Assembly (NCBI GenBank): GCA_016190005.1
Contig: JACPRK010000127.1
Span: 61,310 to 125,309 of the forward strand
Length of the DNA: 64,000 bases
Source: Candidatus Wallbacteria bacterium
GTDB lineage: Bacteria; Muiribacteriota; UBA6191; JACPRK01
Direction: 5' to 3'
A model generated the notes under the pieces. That model did no database searches. It had not been told where the DNA came from and saw nothing but the letters and a program-made list of their open reading frames with translations. The position numbers and the translations under genes were made by a program. Within the stretch, counting starts at the first letter, position 1. Each line of letters opens with the position of its first letter. Below, piece by piece: positions 48,459 to 57,269 of this stretch.

Positions 48459-49949
48459 CTAGCGGCGCCCCAACAGCCCACCCAGCCAGCGGTCCAGCTT
48501 CCCCTGAACCGCCACCGGCGCGGCACCTGCAATCGGAGCCGGCTGCGAGCGGGGACTCCCTTTTCCGGCGCTCCCGAGAGATTGCTCCCGGAGCTCCACA
48601 ATCTCGCGATCCCAGGGCCCGCCGGCCAGGAGCTGGTCGCAGACTGAGACCGTTCCCCGGGCATCGCCCGCTCGGGACAGAAGCCGAGCCACGGCCAGCC
48701 GCGCGTCGCGGGCGCCCTTGGGATCGGCGCAGGCAAGCTCCTCGAGCACTCGAACGGCCTCCCGGATGTCGCCCTGGGTTTCGTAGAGCCGCGACACACG
48801 CATGGCTAGAGTCAGGTTCGGCGGCGCCAGGCTCAGCACACGGCTGTAGGCGCGGATCGCCTCACCGTGACGCCCCGTCTTCAGAGACAGGTCCCCGTAG
48901 ATCTCCCAGGCACGAGGATTGGAATCGTCGATGCTCACGAATCGCTCCAGCAGCACCAGACACTCCGCGAACCGGGACGCCTTGAACAGCGACAGGATCT
49001 CCTTCAGCATCTCCAGCCGTTGCCGCCGGTCCACGCCCGGCACGGCTTCCACGGGCCGCACGGCCCCCGCGGCACCCGGCGCCGGTGGACGCGCAGCCTC
49101 ATCCTTCTTGCCACCCGCGACCACGCGCAGCTTTGGCGCCTCAGCGCCCGTCCGCGCGTCGCGGACCGTTTCGAAGCCCGAATGCGCTGCGCCGGCCACG
49201 CCCTGCGACGCCTCGGCGGACTCCTCGAAGCGCGACATGAACCGCTCCAAGAAGTCCACGACCTGCCCCAGCCGCATGCTGTCGAACGGCGAGAAGAGCA
49301 CCGGCAGCTGGGCCGTCGACAGCACACCCGCCTCGTGCATGCGCGCCACGTCGAAGAGCGTGTCGACGCCCAGCAGCCGTATCGACTCGAGTGCCGCGTG
49401 GCTCCGAAGCTTGGGCTCCAGGTCAGCCGTGTAGCCCTCCGCCAACACGTAGACCACGGTCCCGCGAGCCTCGGCGAAGATGCCGCCCAGCTCGCGCACC
49501 CGCTCCAGACTACCGATCACTTCGTCCAGGTCGAGCGCGGTCAATCGCCGAGGATGCACCCTCACGCAGGCGAAGCTGCGCGAATCTAGCCACCAGAGCC
49601 CGTCGAATGGAAGCCAGCCCTTGGCTCGCCGATCGTAGTTGCCGTACTGCACCTTCAGGCCCAGCCGCTTGGCCACCGCGTGCACCAGGTCCTGCACGGC
49701 ATGCCGGTACCCCTCGTCGTCGCCCTTCTGGAGCGCTTGCAGCACCCACGCCTCGAGCTCCATCAGGCTGACGCCCGCGCTCTCGATGTTCTCGCGGAAT
49801 CGCAGCGACGCAACCGACCCGTCGACCAGCGCTCCGGTCTGCGCCAGAACCCAGTCGATCGAGACGGAGGTCTGCGGGGCCCTCCGCCGGTCCAGCCTCA
49901 GCTCCGCGTCGTCCGCGTGGTTGATTGCCGCTGCCAGGTTCATCCGCAT
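48459..49949 (-). CDS. TPR protein with nuclease-like N-terminal domain
   Basis: The 496-residue protein has three parts. Residues about 95-200 (FDGLWWLDSRSFACVRVHPR then LDLDEVIGSLERVRELGG and an LLGVDTLFDV ending) resemble the DGxW...VEVK / DLDxxxxY core of a PD-(D/E)xK-type domain, but the EVK catalytic strand reads VRV, so nuclease activity is unlikely. Residues about 225-320 are a disordered Ala/Glu/Pro-rich linker. Residues about 325-470 are TPR repeats (NPRAWEIYGDLSLKTGRHGEAIRAYSRVL). ATG at 49949 has GGAG before it. It closes the minus-strand division-protein run. The resemblance is by eye and needs profile comparison. Confidence 0.65.
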   Translation of the reverse strand: MRMNLAAAINHADDAELRLDRRRAPQTSVSIDWVLAQTGALVDGSVASLRFRENIESAGVSLMELEAWVLQALQKGDDEGYRHAVQDLVHAVAKRLGLKVQYGNYDRRAKGWLPFDGLWWLDSRSFACVRVHPRRLTALDLDEVIGSLERVRELGGIFAEARGTVVYVLAEGYTADLEPKLRSHAALESIRLLGVDTLFDVARMHEAGVLSTAQLPVLFSPFDSMRLGQVVDFLERFMSRFEESAEASQGVAGAAHSGFETVRDARTGAEAPKLRVVAGGKKDEAARPPAPGAAGAVRPVEAVPGVDRRQRLEMLKEILSLFKASRFAECLVLLERFVSIDDSNPRAWEIYGDLSLKTGRHGEAIRAYSRVLSLAPPNLTLAMRVSRLYETQGDIREAVRVLEELACADPKGARDARLAVARLLSRAGDARGTVSVCDQLLAGGPWDREIVELREQSLGSAGKGSPRSQPAPIAGAAPVAVQGKLDRWLGGLLGRR

Positions 49950-50089
49950 CGCCAGCTCCAGGTGCTCGCCCAGAATGGACAGTCAGTCCCCGAACGGATC
50001 TTCGACCGATCGCTGCCAAAACCTGAGCCCCCGCCCGCCGATCTTGGCCGGGGCGGCTCAGGACACGCCCCCCCCCCGCGCCCATCCCC

Positions 50090-51412
50090 CTACTGCCCGG
50101 CGGCCGGCTTGCCGACCTGCTGCTGGAAGATCTGGCTGCTCAGTAACACGTCGACGGCCCGCTGCAGCTGCGTATCGAATTTCTTCAGGACTTCCATGTC
50201 GAACGACTTGCGGTCCTTGCCCTTGCCTGGAGGCGTATCGTCCAGAAACTTCGAACGCTCCTCGCGCAGCTGCCGGACTTCCGCTTCGGTCATCTGGGGC
50301 AGCTTCACCTCCACATCGGGCTGCAGGCCTCGGTTGTGGATGAGGGTCCCCGAGGGCGTGTAGTAGTAGGCCGTCGTCAGCGCCAGCGCCGACTTGTCAG
50401 ACAGCTCCAGCACAGTCTGGACACTTCCCTTTCCGAAGCTCTTCGTCCCGATCAGGATGCCGCGCTTGTGGTCCCGCATCGCGCCCGCCGTGATCTCGGA
50501 GGCGCTGGCACTGCCGTTGTCGATCAGCACCACCAATGGGAACGCCGGGTGGGTCGACCCGAACGAGGCGTAGCGCGTCTCATTGTTCGCGTTGTCCTTC
50601 ACCGTCACCACCGTGGCCCCCTTGGGCAGGAACAGCCGGCTCACCGCAACGGCCGCTTCCAGCAGCCCGCCCGGATTGTGCCTCAGATCGAGGATCAACC
50701 CCTTCATTCCCAGCTGCAGAAACTCGGAGATCCGCTTGTCCAGGTCCTCCCCCGAGGTCTGGATGAACTGGGCCAGGTAGATGTAACCGATGTTCCCCTC
50801 CAGCATCCGGGAGCTGATCGATGGCACCTTGATCACTTCGCGCACGATGTCGTACTCGCGAAGCTTCTTGTCACCCTCGCGGAAGATGCTGACGTGGACC
50901 TTGGTGCCGACCTTGCCGCGGAGCAGGTTGGCCACGTCGTTGACGTTCTTGCCCTTCACCGGCTCGTTGTCGACCTTGACGATCTCGTCGCCGGCCTCGA
51001 TGCCCGCGCGATACGCCGGAGTGTTCACCAGCGGCGAGATGACGACGATCCGCACTTCCTTCTGACCGATGATGAGCCCCAGCCCGCCGAAGCTGCCCTG
51101 GGTCTCGATCTTCATCTCGTTGTACGCCACCGGCGGCATGAAGCGGCTGTAAGGGTCGCCCAGCTTGGCCAGCATCCCTTCGATCGCCCCGTAGATGACC
51201 TTCTCCCCTTCGGCCTTCTTCGGCTCCACGAACTGCTTGCGAACGTGGTCCAGCACTTCCTGCACGAGCGCCAGGTCGCCGAACAACGTCAACCCCAGCC
51301 GCCCCGCTTCGACCGTCCTGCCCGCTTCACGCAGGAAGAACAAGTTGATCGCCAGCGAGAATCCAAGGGCGACCGCCAGGGTGGGGATGAAGAACCTTCG
51401 GACGATTCTCAT
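50090..51412 (-). CDS. C-terminal processing protease (S41), active
   Basis: Tail-specific protease in the periplasm. The 440-residue protein has an N-terminal membrane anchor (about residues 9-27), a PDZ domain (about 90-175, GGLGLIIGQKEVRIVVI) and the S41 catalytic domain with Ser303 in NGSASASEI, Lys328 in KSFGKGSVQ and Gln332, the usual triad-like set. The C-terminus has an FDTQLQRAVDVLLSSQIF segment shared with the dead paralogue encoded upstream. The start is ATG with CGGAG before it. CtpA-type proteases process cell-wall or lipoprotein substrates; placement after ftsEX-envC suggests a division-linked role. Confidence 0.94.
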   Translation of the reverse strand: MRIVRRFFIPTLAVALGFSLAINLFFLREAGRTVEAGRLGLTLFGDLALVQEVLDHVRKQFVEPKKAEGEKVIYGAIEGMLAKLGDPYSRFMPPVAYNEMKIETQGSFGGLGLIIGQKEVRIVVISPLVNTPAYRAGIEAGDEIVKVDNEPVKGKNVNDVANLLRGKVGTKVHVSIFREGDKKLREYDIVREVIKVPSISSRMLEGNIGYIYLAQFIQTSGEDLDKRISEFLQLGMKGLILDLRHNPGGLLEAAVAVSRLFLPKGATVVTVKDNANNETRYASFGSTHPAFPLVVLIDNGSASASEITAGAMRDHKRGILIGTKSFGKGSVQTVLELSDKSALALTTAYYYTPSGTLIHNRGLQPDVEVKLPQMTEAEVRQLREERSKFLDDTPPGKGKDRKSFDMEVLKKFDTQLQRAVDVLLSSQIFQQQVGKPAAGQ

Positions 51413-51459
51413 GGTCGGGAACTCCGGTCAGAGCAGGGGCCGGGGGCCGCCTAGGCCCG

Positions 51460-52878
51460 TCAGCGCTGCCGCTGGCCGTACTCGTAGAAGATGTTGGCGC
51501 TGATCAGGATGTTGATGGCGCGGACGAGCTGCGTATCGAACTGCTTGACCAGCTTGTACTCTTCCAGGATTCCATCGGACGTCTTGATCTTCGGTTTGCC
51601 GTCGGGTCCGGCCTCGTCCTCGTCCTCGGGGTGGTCCTCGTCGGGCTCGCTGGCGGTCGTCTCGCCGGTCGCAGCTGCGGAAGCCGTCGTGGACGTCGTG
51701 GCACCGGCGGCCCCGGCCGAGGTTGTCTCCGGGGTCTTGCCGGCCGCCTTCTCGCCCAGGCAGAAGCGAGTGAACTCCTTGCGCAGCTTGACCAGCTGGT
51801 CGGTAGCCGGCAGCTCCAGCTTCATCACGATATCGGGCTTGACGCCCTCGGCCCAGATTTCGCGACCGCTGGGGCTCACGTACAGCGCGGTCGTCAGCTG
51901 CAGCAGGTTCTGAGGGTCCAGGTTGACAGCCGACTGCGCACTCGCCAGGCCGAAGCTCTTCTCGCCGATGACGACGGCTCGCTTGTCGTCCTGCAGAGCG
52001 CTGGCCACGATCTCGGCGGCCCCTGTGGTGCCGAAGTCGCAGATCACGACGAGCGGGACCGTCGACGGCGCCGACTTGGGCGCGGAGCGCTCCGTTGGCG
52101 GGGAGCCCTGGCTCTGGACCTTGACGACCGGGACGTCCGACAGGAACAGCCCGGCCGCGGCGACCGCATCCTCGACGGTGCCGCCGGCCGTGCTCCGAAG
52201 GTCGAGCACGATGCCGATCGGCTTGTCCTTGAGCGCCTCGTCGAGCCGCCCACGGAGCAGCTCGACGCCCTTCGAGTCGAGCGCATTCACCGTGACGAAA
52301 GCCACATTTCGGCCGACCGAGCGCGCATACGCGGCGCTCACCACGGCCTCGCGCTTCACGGAGACCTCGAGGAACTTCAGGGCCGACTTGCGGTAGACGG
52401 TCAGCTTCACGCTGGTGCCGGCCTCGCCCTCGAGAAGCTTCGCGATGTCGTGCACGGTCTTGCCAACCACAGTCAGGTCGGCGACCTTCAGCAGGATGTC
52501 GCCGGGGGCCAGCTCCTTGTAGTAGGCATCCGTGTGGACGAAGACCGAGACCACCGTGGGAACTCCGTCGACCAGCCGCACGAGGAAGCCCGGGGTGGGC
52601 TTGCCCTTCTGGCCGTCCGCTGCGGCGTAGCTGAAAGAAGAGCCGGAGGGATCGATTTCCTTGAGAATTCCGTTGATGGCCGCGTGCGCGACCTTGTCAG
52701 GCGAGAGCCGGGAGGCTTGAGGGAACTGTGCCTCTATACTCTTGAGGGCGGCGGCGATGAGCGCGCTGGAGCTCGATACAGGGGCCGCTCCGGTCGCGCT
52801 GGCAGCGTGCGCTGTCCGGCCCGAAGCGAGCAGTGCCGCGACCAAGACGGCGGCCGCGGTGGCCGATTGAAACCTCAT
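51460..52878 (-). CDS. S41 protease homologue lacking catalytic Ser and Lys
   Basis: The 472-residue protein has a signal peptide (about residues 1-25), a PDZ-like domain (about 85-165), and an S41 fold, but the nucleophile motif GTASASE is GTTGAAE (Gly286 where Ser is needed) and the FGK lysine is Leu311 (KSFGLASAQ); Gln315 remains. It is therefore a probable pseudoprotease. About 50 extra residues (380-430) form an Ala/Thr/Ser/Glu-rich insert. Its C-terminus ends LVKQFDTQLVRAINILISANIF, matching the active copy. ATG follows GGGAGGATG. It lies between envC and the active S41 gene, 48 bases from the latter. Roles as regulator or partner are inferred. Confidence 0.9.
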   Translation of the reverse strand: MRFQSATAAAVLVAALLASGRTAHAASATGAAPVSSSSALIAAALKSIEAQFPQASRLSPDKVAHAAINGILKEIDPSGSSFSYAAADGQKGKPTPGFLVRLVDGVPTVVSVFVHTDAYYKELAPGDILLKVADLTVVGKTVHDIAKLLEGEAGTSVKLTVYRKSALKFLEVSVKREAVVSAAYARSVGRNVAFVTVNALDSKGVELLRGRLDEALKDKPIGIVLDLRSTAGGTVEDAVAAAGLFLSDVPVVKVQSQGSPPTERSAPKSAPSTVPLVVICDFGTTGAAEIVASALQDDKRAVVIGEKSFGLASAQSAVNLDPQNLLQLTTALYVSPSGREIWAEGVKPDIVMKLELPATDQLVKLRKEFTRFCLGEKAAGKTPETTSAGAAGATTSTTASAAATGETTASEPDEDHPEDEDEAGPDGKPKIKTSDGILEEYKLVKQFDTQLVRAINILISANIFYEYGQRQR

Positions 52879-52891
52879 TTCATCCTCCCGG

Positions 52892-54094
52892 TCATTTGAT
52901 GCCCGCCCGGAGCCACTTCAGCGGGTCCTGATGGTGCGCGTTCTGGCGGATCTCGAAGTGCAGCGTGGCGTCCTGGACGTCCGCGCCGCTGCGTCCGACG
53001 GTGCCGACAGCCTGGCCACGAGCCACCTCCTGGCCGACGGGAACCAGTATCTCATCCAGGTTGCCGTAGATCGAGATAATCTTGTCTGGCAGCCCCCCGT
53101 GGTCGATGAACACCACCTTGCCGAAGTTGGGCATGTCCCCCCGGTGCATCACCTTACCGCTCTCGACCGCGCGCACCGCCTGCGGGCCGTCGACCCGGAC
53201 ATCGATGCCAGGGTTGAAGTAGAGGCTGCCCGTCTCGCTCTTGGACTGGCCGTACGCCCGGACAATCTGGACTTCGCCCCTCGGATCGACCGGCCAGGCG
53301 ATCTGCCCGGGGCGAATGCTGCGCCGCTGGGCCGTCGGCACCGGCAGGTCCAGCGCCGGCGGCGGCTCGTAGACGGGCGCCTCGCGCGCCACCTGCTCGG
53401 CCTTGCGCCCGATGTACTCGAGCGCGTCCTGCAGCTGACGGGCCCGCTCCAGCGCCCGCTGCTTCTCCTTGCCGAGCGACTCCAGGATCTCCTGGCCGCG
53501 GTTGATCGTCAGGGCCAGCTCCTGGCTCTTCTGCTCCTTCTGGCGACGCCCGGCCTCGAGCTCCACGGTCGCGGCCTCCAGCTCCTGCTGCTTGCGCGCC
53601 AGCTCCAGGCGCGTGCTGCGCAGCCCCTCCAGCTGGGCGTAGTCCTGCTGGAACATGTACTGGAGGTACTTGTAGCGGCGCGAGAACTCGGCCATGTCCT
53701 GCGCCCCGATGACGAACGCCAGGTAGGGACGGTTCTTCAGCCGGTAGAACTGCACGAGCCCCTTCGCGAACCGGTCGACATGCCGGTTGTAAGATCCCTC
53801 CGCGGTCCGAAGCTCCTCGCGGACCCGCTCCAGCGTCGACTGTGCCTTGGCCAGCTTGACGTTGGTGGCTGCAACCTCTTCCTCCAGCGCCTTGCCTTGC
53901 TGAACGTTTTCGGCCCGCTGCTTCTCCAGCTCCTGGTACTGCGACGCGATGTTCACCAGCCGGATCCGGACCGTGTCGAGCTGCTCCTTCACTCCCTGAC
54001 GGCCGGCGGCAGCGCTCGCCCGCGGCCGCCCCTGCACCCCCGATGCCGCGAGCACGGCCAGCAGCGCCGCGAGCAAAAGGACTGGACGGAGCAT
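52892..54094 (-). CDS. EnvC-like murein hydrolase activator (degenerate LytM)
   Basis: The 400-residue protein has a signal peptide (about residues 1-25), a coiled-coil region (about 28-250) and a C-terminal LytM/M23 domain (about 280-395) with YGQSKSETGS, NPGIDVRVDG, GNLDEILVPVGQEV and LHFEIRQ. Active M23 enzymes have HxxxD and HxH; here the first His is Asn (NPGID) and the last motif has ATLHF instead of HLH, so it should be an activator, like EnvC, that couples FtsEX ATP hydrolysis to amidase activation. Start ATG at 54094 directly follows the ftsX stop (TGAAATG). No amidase gene is nearby. Confidence 0.9.
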   Translation of the reverse strand: MLRPVLLLAALLAVLAASGVQGRPRASAAAGRQGVKEQLDTVRIRLVNIASQYQELEKQRAENVQQGKALEEEVAATNVKLAKAQSTLERVREELRTAEGSYNRHVDRFAKGLVQFYRLKNRPYLAFVIGAQDMAEFSRRYKYLQYMFQQDYAQLEGLRSTRLELARKQQELEAATVELEAGRRQKEQKSQELALTINRGQEILESLGKEKQRALERARQLQDALEYIGRKAEQVAREAPVYEPPPALDLPVPTAQRRSIRPGQIAWPVDPRGEVQIVRAYGQSKSETGSLYFNPGIDVRVDGPQAVRAVESGKVMHRGDMPNFGKVVFIDHGGLPDKIISIYGNLDEILVPVGQEVARGQAVGTVGRSGADVQDATLHFEIRQNAHHQDPLKWLRAGIK

Positions 54095-54095
54095 T

Positions 54096-54974
54096 TCAGA
54101 CGGCAATTCGCCGGAGGCTGATGAGGCTCCCCAGGAGCCCGAGCAGAACCCCCATCAGCACGAGCTGCCACGAGAGCCGGAAGAGGTCCGCCGAATCGGT
54201 CACGAACCGCAGAAACGGCGCGATCCCCGACAAGCGCGCCACCACCACCGGATAGCCCGTCAGCAGGAGCGCCAGCGCAATCGCCGCCCCCAGCAGACCC
54301 TGCAAGAACCCCTCGATCAGGAACGGCATCCGGATGAACCAGTTGGTCGCCCCGACCAGCTTCATGATGGAAATCTCCGTGCGCCTCGCGTACACGGTCA
54401 GCTTGATCGTGTTGGCGATGATCATCAGAGAGGCCGTCCCCAGCACCAGCACCAGCACAAGCCCCACCGACCGAGCCAGGTCCAGCAGCTTGATGAGCGC
54501 GCCCACCTCTTTCTCGCCCACGCTGAGATCGTCCACACCCGGCCAGCTCTTCGCCCGCGAAACGAACGCGTCGAAGTCCACTCCCTCGTGCAGCTTCACG
54601 TCGAAGGAGTCGGGCAGCGGGTTGTCCCGAACCTCGAAGTCCGACCAGCCCATCCACTCCTTCACCGTCTTGAGCGCCGCGTCCCGGCCCACGAAGCGGT
54701 AGTTCACGATCGACGGATCGCCCTGCAGTCGGCTCACCAGCTCCGTCTTCTGCGGCTCCGTGATCTCCTTCTTCAGGTAGACGGTCAGCTGCAGCTGCGA
54801 TCGCAGGAGCTTCAGGTTCTCGTTCATGTTTCTCATGAACAGCAGAAAGCTGCCGAGGATGAAGAGCGTGATGGCTACCGTGGAGAGCGTGGCCAGGTTC
54901 ATCACCACGGCCTGCCGCAAGCCGTCGAGCGCCTCCTGGACGTGGAAGGAGAGCCCCCGAGCGCTGTCCCGCAC
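54096..54974 (-). CDS. ftsX: Cell division protein FtsX
   Basis: FtsX is the membrane part of the FtsEX complex. The 292-residue protein has four transmembrane segments (about residues 28-48, 170-192, 215-240 and 265-288) and a large periplasmic loop (about 50-165) that would contact EnvC. The FtsX C-terminal motif SIMKLVGATNWFIRMPFLIEG is present. GTG start; it begins one base after the ftsE stop and overlaps EnvC's region at its end. Length is normal. Confidence 0.95.
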   Translation of the reverse strand: MRDSARGLSFHVQEALDGLRQAVVMNLATLSTVAITLFILGSFLLFMRNMNENLKLLRSQLQLTVYLKKEITEPQKTELVSRLQGDPSIVNYRFVGRDAALKTVKEWMGWSDFEVRDNPLPDSFDVKLHEGVDFDAFVSRAKSWPGVDDLSVGEKEVGALIKLLDLARSVGLVLVLVLGTASLMIIANTIKLTVYARRTEISIMKLVGATNWFIRMPFLIEGFLQGLLGAAIALALLLTGYPVVVARLSGIAPFLRFVTDSADLFRLSWQLVLMGVLLGLLGSLISLRRIAV

Positions 54975-54975
54975 G

Positions 54976-55656
54976 CTAGTAATTGTAGACCCCCTTCGCC
55001 TTGTCCGAGGTAACCCGCCCGTCGACCAGCCCGATGACGCGCCGCTGCATCTTGTTGACGATCTGCGTGTTGTGCGTCGCCACCAGGAGCGTCGTCCCCC
55101 GCTTGTTGATCTCCGCCAGGATGTCCATGATCTCCACCGACATGTCGGGGTCTAGGTTGCCCGTCGGCTCGTCGGTGAGCAGGATGGCCGGGTTGTTGAC
55201 GATCGCCCGGGCGATGCAGACGCGCTGCTTCTCGCCGCCGGAGAGCTGCAGCGGCGTGAACTGCTTCTTGTGACCCAGGCCCAGCAGATCGATCACGCTG
55301 TTCGTGCGATCCTGGATTTCGTCGTACGGAGTGTTCGTCACGCGCAGGGCGAAGGCCACGTTGTCGAACACCGTGCGGTTGTCCAGCAGCCGGAAGTCCT
55401 GGAACACCACGCCGATGCTGCGGCGCAGGTACGGCACCTTCGAGGCGTTCAGCCGCTCGATGTTCCGACCGTCGACGATGACGTGGCCCGTGCTCGGCAG
55501 CTCGTCGCGGAAAATGAGACGCATCAACGTCGTCTTGCCCGCGCCGCTCGGCCCCACCAGGAACACGAACTCACCGCGGGCGATGTGAATGTCGATGGCG
55601 TTCAAGGCCTTCACCCCGTTGGGGTAGACCTTGTTCACGTTGTACATCTGGATCAT
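54976..55656 (-). CDS. ftsE: Cell division ATP-binding protein FtsE
   Basis: ABC-type ATPase of FtsEX. The 226-residue protein has Walker A GPSGAGKTT, signature LSGGEKQR, Walker B ILLTDEPTGNLDP and the switch His in VATHN. The start is ATG at 55656 (MIQMYNVNKVYPNG) with GGAG nine bases upstream; the open frame extends far upstream as an Arg/Gly-rich shadow of the ComM-like gene. It precedes ftsX by one base and the two are translated from one transcript. FtsEX drives peptidoglycan hydrolysis via EnvC at the septum. Confidence 0.96.
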   Translation of the reverse strand: MIQMYNVNKVYPNGVKALNAIDIHIARGEFVFLVGPSGAGKTTLMRLIFRDELPSTGHVIVDGRNIERLNASKVPYLRRSIGVVFQDFRLLDNRTVFDNVAFALRVTNTPYDEIQDRTNSVIDLLGLGHKKQFTPLQLSGGEKQRVCIARAIVNNPAILLTDEPTGNLDPDMSVEIMDILAEINKRGTTLLVATHNTQIVNKMQRRVIGLVDGRVTSDKAKGVYNY

Positions 55657-55703
55657 GCGAAGCTCCGGCGAGCAGTGTAACGCTTCGAGCGGCGGCGCGC
55701 CTC

Positions 55704-57260
55704 CTAGAGCGCTTCCGGCGACCTGTACGTGAGCGCCTCGGCCAGGTGCGACTCGCCGATCCGCTCGGCGTCCGCCAGGTCTGCAATCGTCCGCGCCACC
55801 TTCAGAACGCCGTGATAGCTGCGAGCGCTTAGCCCGAACGCCGCCGCCGACCGCTCCAGGTACCGCCGGTCCGCCGACCCAAGCGCGCAGTGGCGCTCCA
55901 GCGCCCGGCCGTCCATCCGGCCGTTCGTCCGCCCACCGGCTCTCTCGGAATCCGCCTGCCGCTCGGCCTGCACCGCCCGCGCCTTTTCGACGCGCTCCCG
56001 CACCGCCGCCGAGGACTCGCTCGACGCCTCGCCTCGCAAGGCCTCGACTGGCAGCCGCGGCACCGAGACGTGCAGGTCGATCCGGTCGAGCAGCGGCCCC
56101 GAAAGCCGAGCGCGATACCGCTCCACCCCGGGCGGCGTGCAGACGCAGTCCTTGCCGGCGTCGCCCAGGTAGCCGCACGGGCACGGATTCATCGTCGCCA
56201 CCAGCGTGAAGTCCGCCGGAAACGTCGCGCTTCCCCGGACCCGACTGACCTGCACCCGCCGGTCGACCAGCGGCTGTCTCAGCACCTCCAGCGCGCTGCG
56301 GCGGAACTCCGTCACCTCGTCCAGGAAGAGCACGCCCCGGTGCGCCAGGCTCACCTCGCCGGGCTTGGGGAGCCGTCCCCCCCCGATGAGCGCCGCGTCG
56401 CTCACGGTGTGGTGCGGCGAGCGGAACGGCCGCCGTTCGATCAGCCCGCCCTCCTCGCGGAGGAGCCCCGCGACGCTGTAGATCTTCGTCACCTCGACCG
56501 CTTCGCCTTCGGAGAGACGCGGCAAGACGGAAGGGACCCGCTCCGCCAGCATCGTCTTCCCCGAACCGGGCGGCCCCGAGAGCAGCAAGTGATGCTCCCC
56601 CGCCGCCGCGATCTCCAGCGCGCGCCGTGCCGTGCGCTGCCCGGCGACTTCGCAGAGGTCCGGGCCTTCCAGGCCACCGCGCTCCCGTGCCGCAGAGCTG
56701 GGCCGTCGTGGCCTCTGGGTCGCGCCGCCCTCCGCGCCTTCCAGCACGCCCGCAGCCTCTTTCAAGCTGGACACCAGCTCCGCGGCGACGCGAGAGACGA
56801 CGGTCGCCTCGCCGCTGTTCTCGAGGGGCACCACCAGCACCATCCGGGAGCTCCCGGCCTCCCGTTCCAGGGCCGGCAGATCGCACGCCATGCTGAGTAC
56901 GCCACGCACCCTGCGGGTCGAGCCGTCCAGAGCCAGCTCGCCGGCCACGATGACATTCGGGAGTCTGTCGGAGGAGACCTGCCCACTGGCGGCCAGCACA
57001 CCAAGCGCGATCGGCAGGTCGAAGGCCGGTCCCTCCTTGCGGAGGTCGGCGGGCGCGAGGTTCACCGTGATCCTGCGGCTCGGGAAATCGAAGCCCGCGT
57101 GACGCACCGCGGCACGGACCCGCTCCCGGCTCTCCTGGACCGCCGCGTCCGGAAGGCCGACGATGTGGAACGCGGGCAGGCCGCCGGAGATGTCGACCTC
57201 GACACGGACCAGGTGCGTGTCGAGGCCGATGACGGAGCCGCTGAAAACGGTAGCCAGCAT
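55704..57260 (-). CDS. comM: YifB/ComM family AAA+ ATPase
   Basis: The 518-residue protein has the three parts of YifB/ComM (Mg-chelatase-like) proteins: N-terminal ChlI-like domain (GLPAFHIVGLPDAAVQESRERVRAA), AAA+ core with Walker A GPPGSGKTMLA near 230 and Walker B GVLFLDEVTEF, a zinc-like PCPCGYLGD...C motif near 345-362, and the C-terminal helical domain (LSARSYHGVLKVARTIADL). ComM is a branch-migration helicase in natural transformation; other members are uncharacterised. ATG at 57260. It lies 47 bases upstream of ftsE and may be co-transcribed with the division genes. Confidence 0.93.
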   Translation of the reverse strand: MLATVFSGSVIGLDTHLVRVEVDISGGLPAFHIVGLPDAAVQESRERVRAAVRHAGFDFPSRRITVNLAPADLRKEGPAFDLPIALGVLAASGQVSSDRLPNVIVAGELALDGSTRRVRGVLSMACDLPALEREAGSSRMVLVVPLENSGEATVVSRVAAELVSSLKEAAGVLEGAEGGATQRPRRPSSAARERGGLEGPDLCEVAGQRTARRALEIAAAGEHHLLLSGPPGSGKTMLAERVPSVLPRLSEGEAVEVTKIYSVAGLLREEGGLIERRPFRSPHHTVSDAALIGGGRLPKPGEVSLAHRGVLFLDEVTEFRRSALEVLRQPLVDRRVQVSRVRGSATFPADFTLVATMNPCPCGYLGDAGKDCVCTPPGVERYRARLSGPLLDRIDLHVSVPRLPVEALRGEASSESSAAVRERVEKARAVQAERQADSERAGGRTNGRMDGRALERHCALGSADRRYLERSAAAFGLSARSYHGVLKVARTIADLADAERIGESHLAEALTYRSPEAL

Positions 57261-57269
57261 CTCGAGCTC

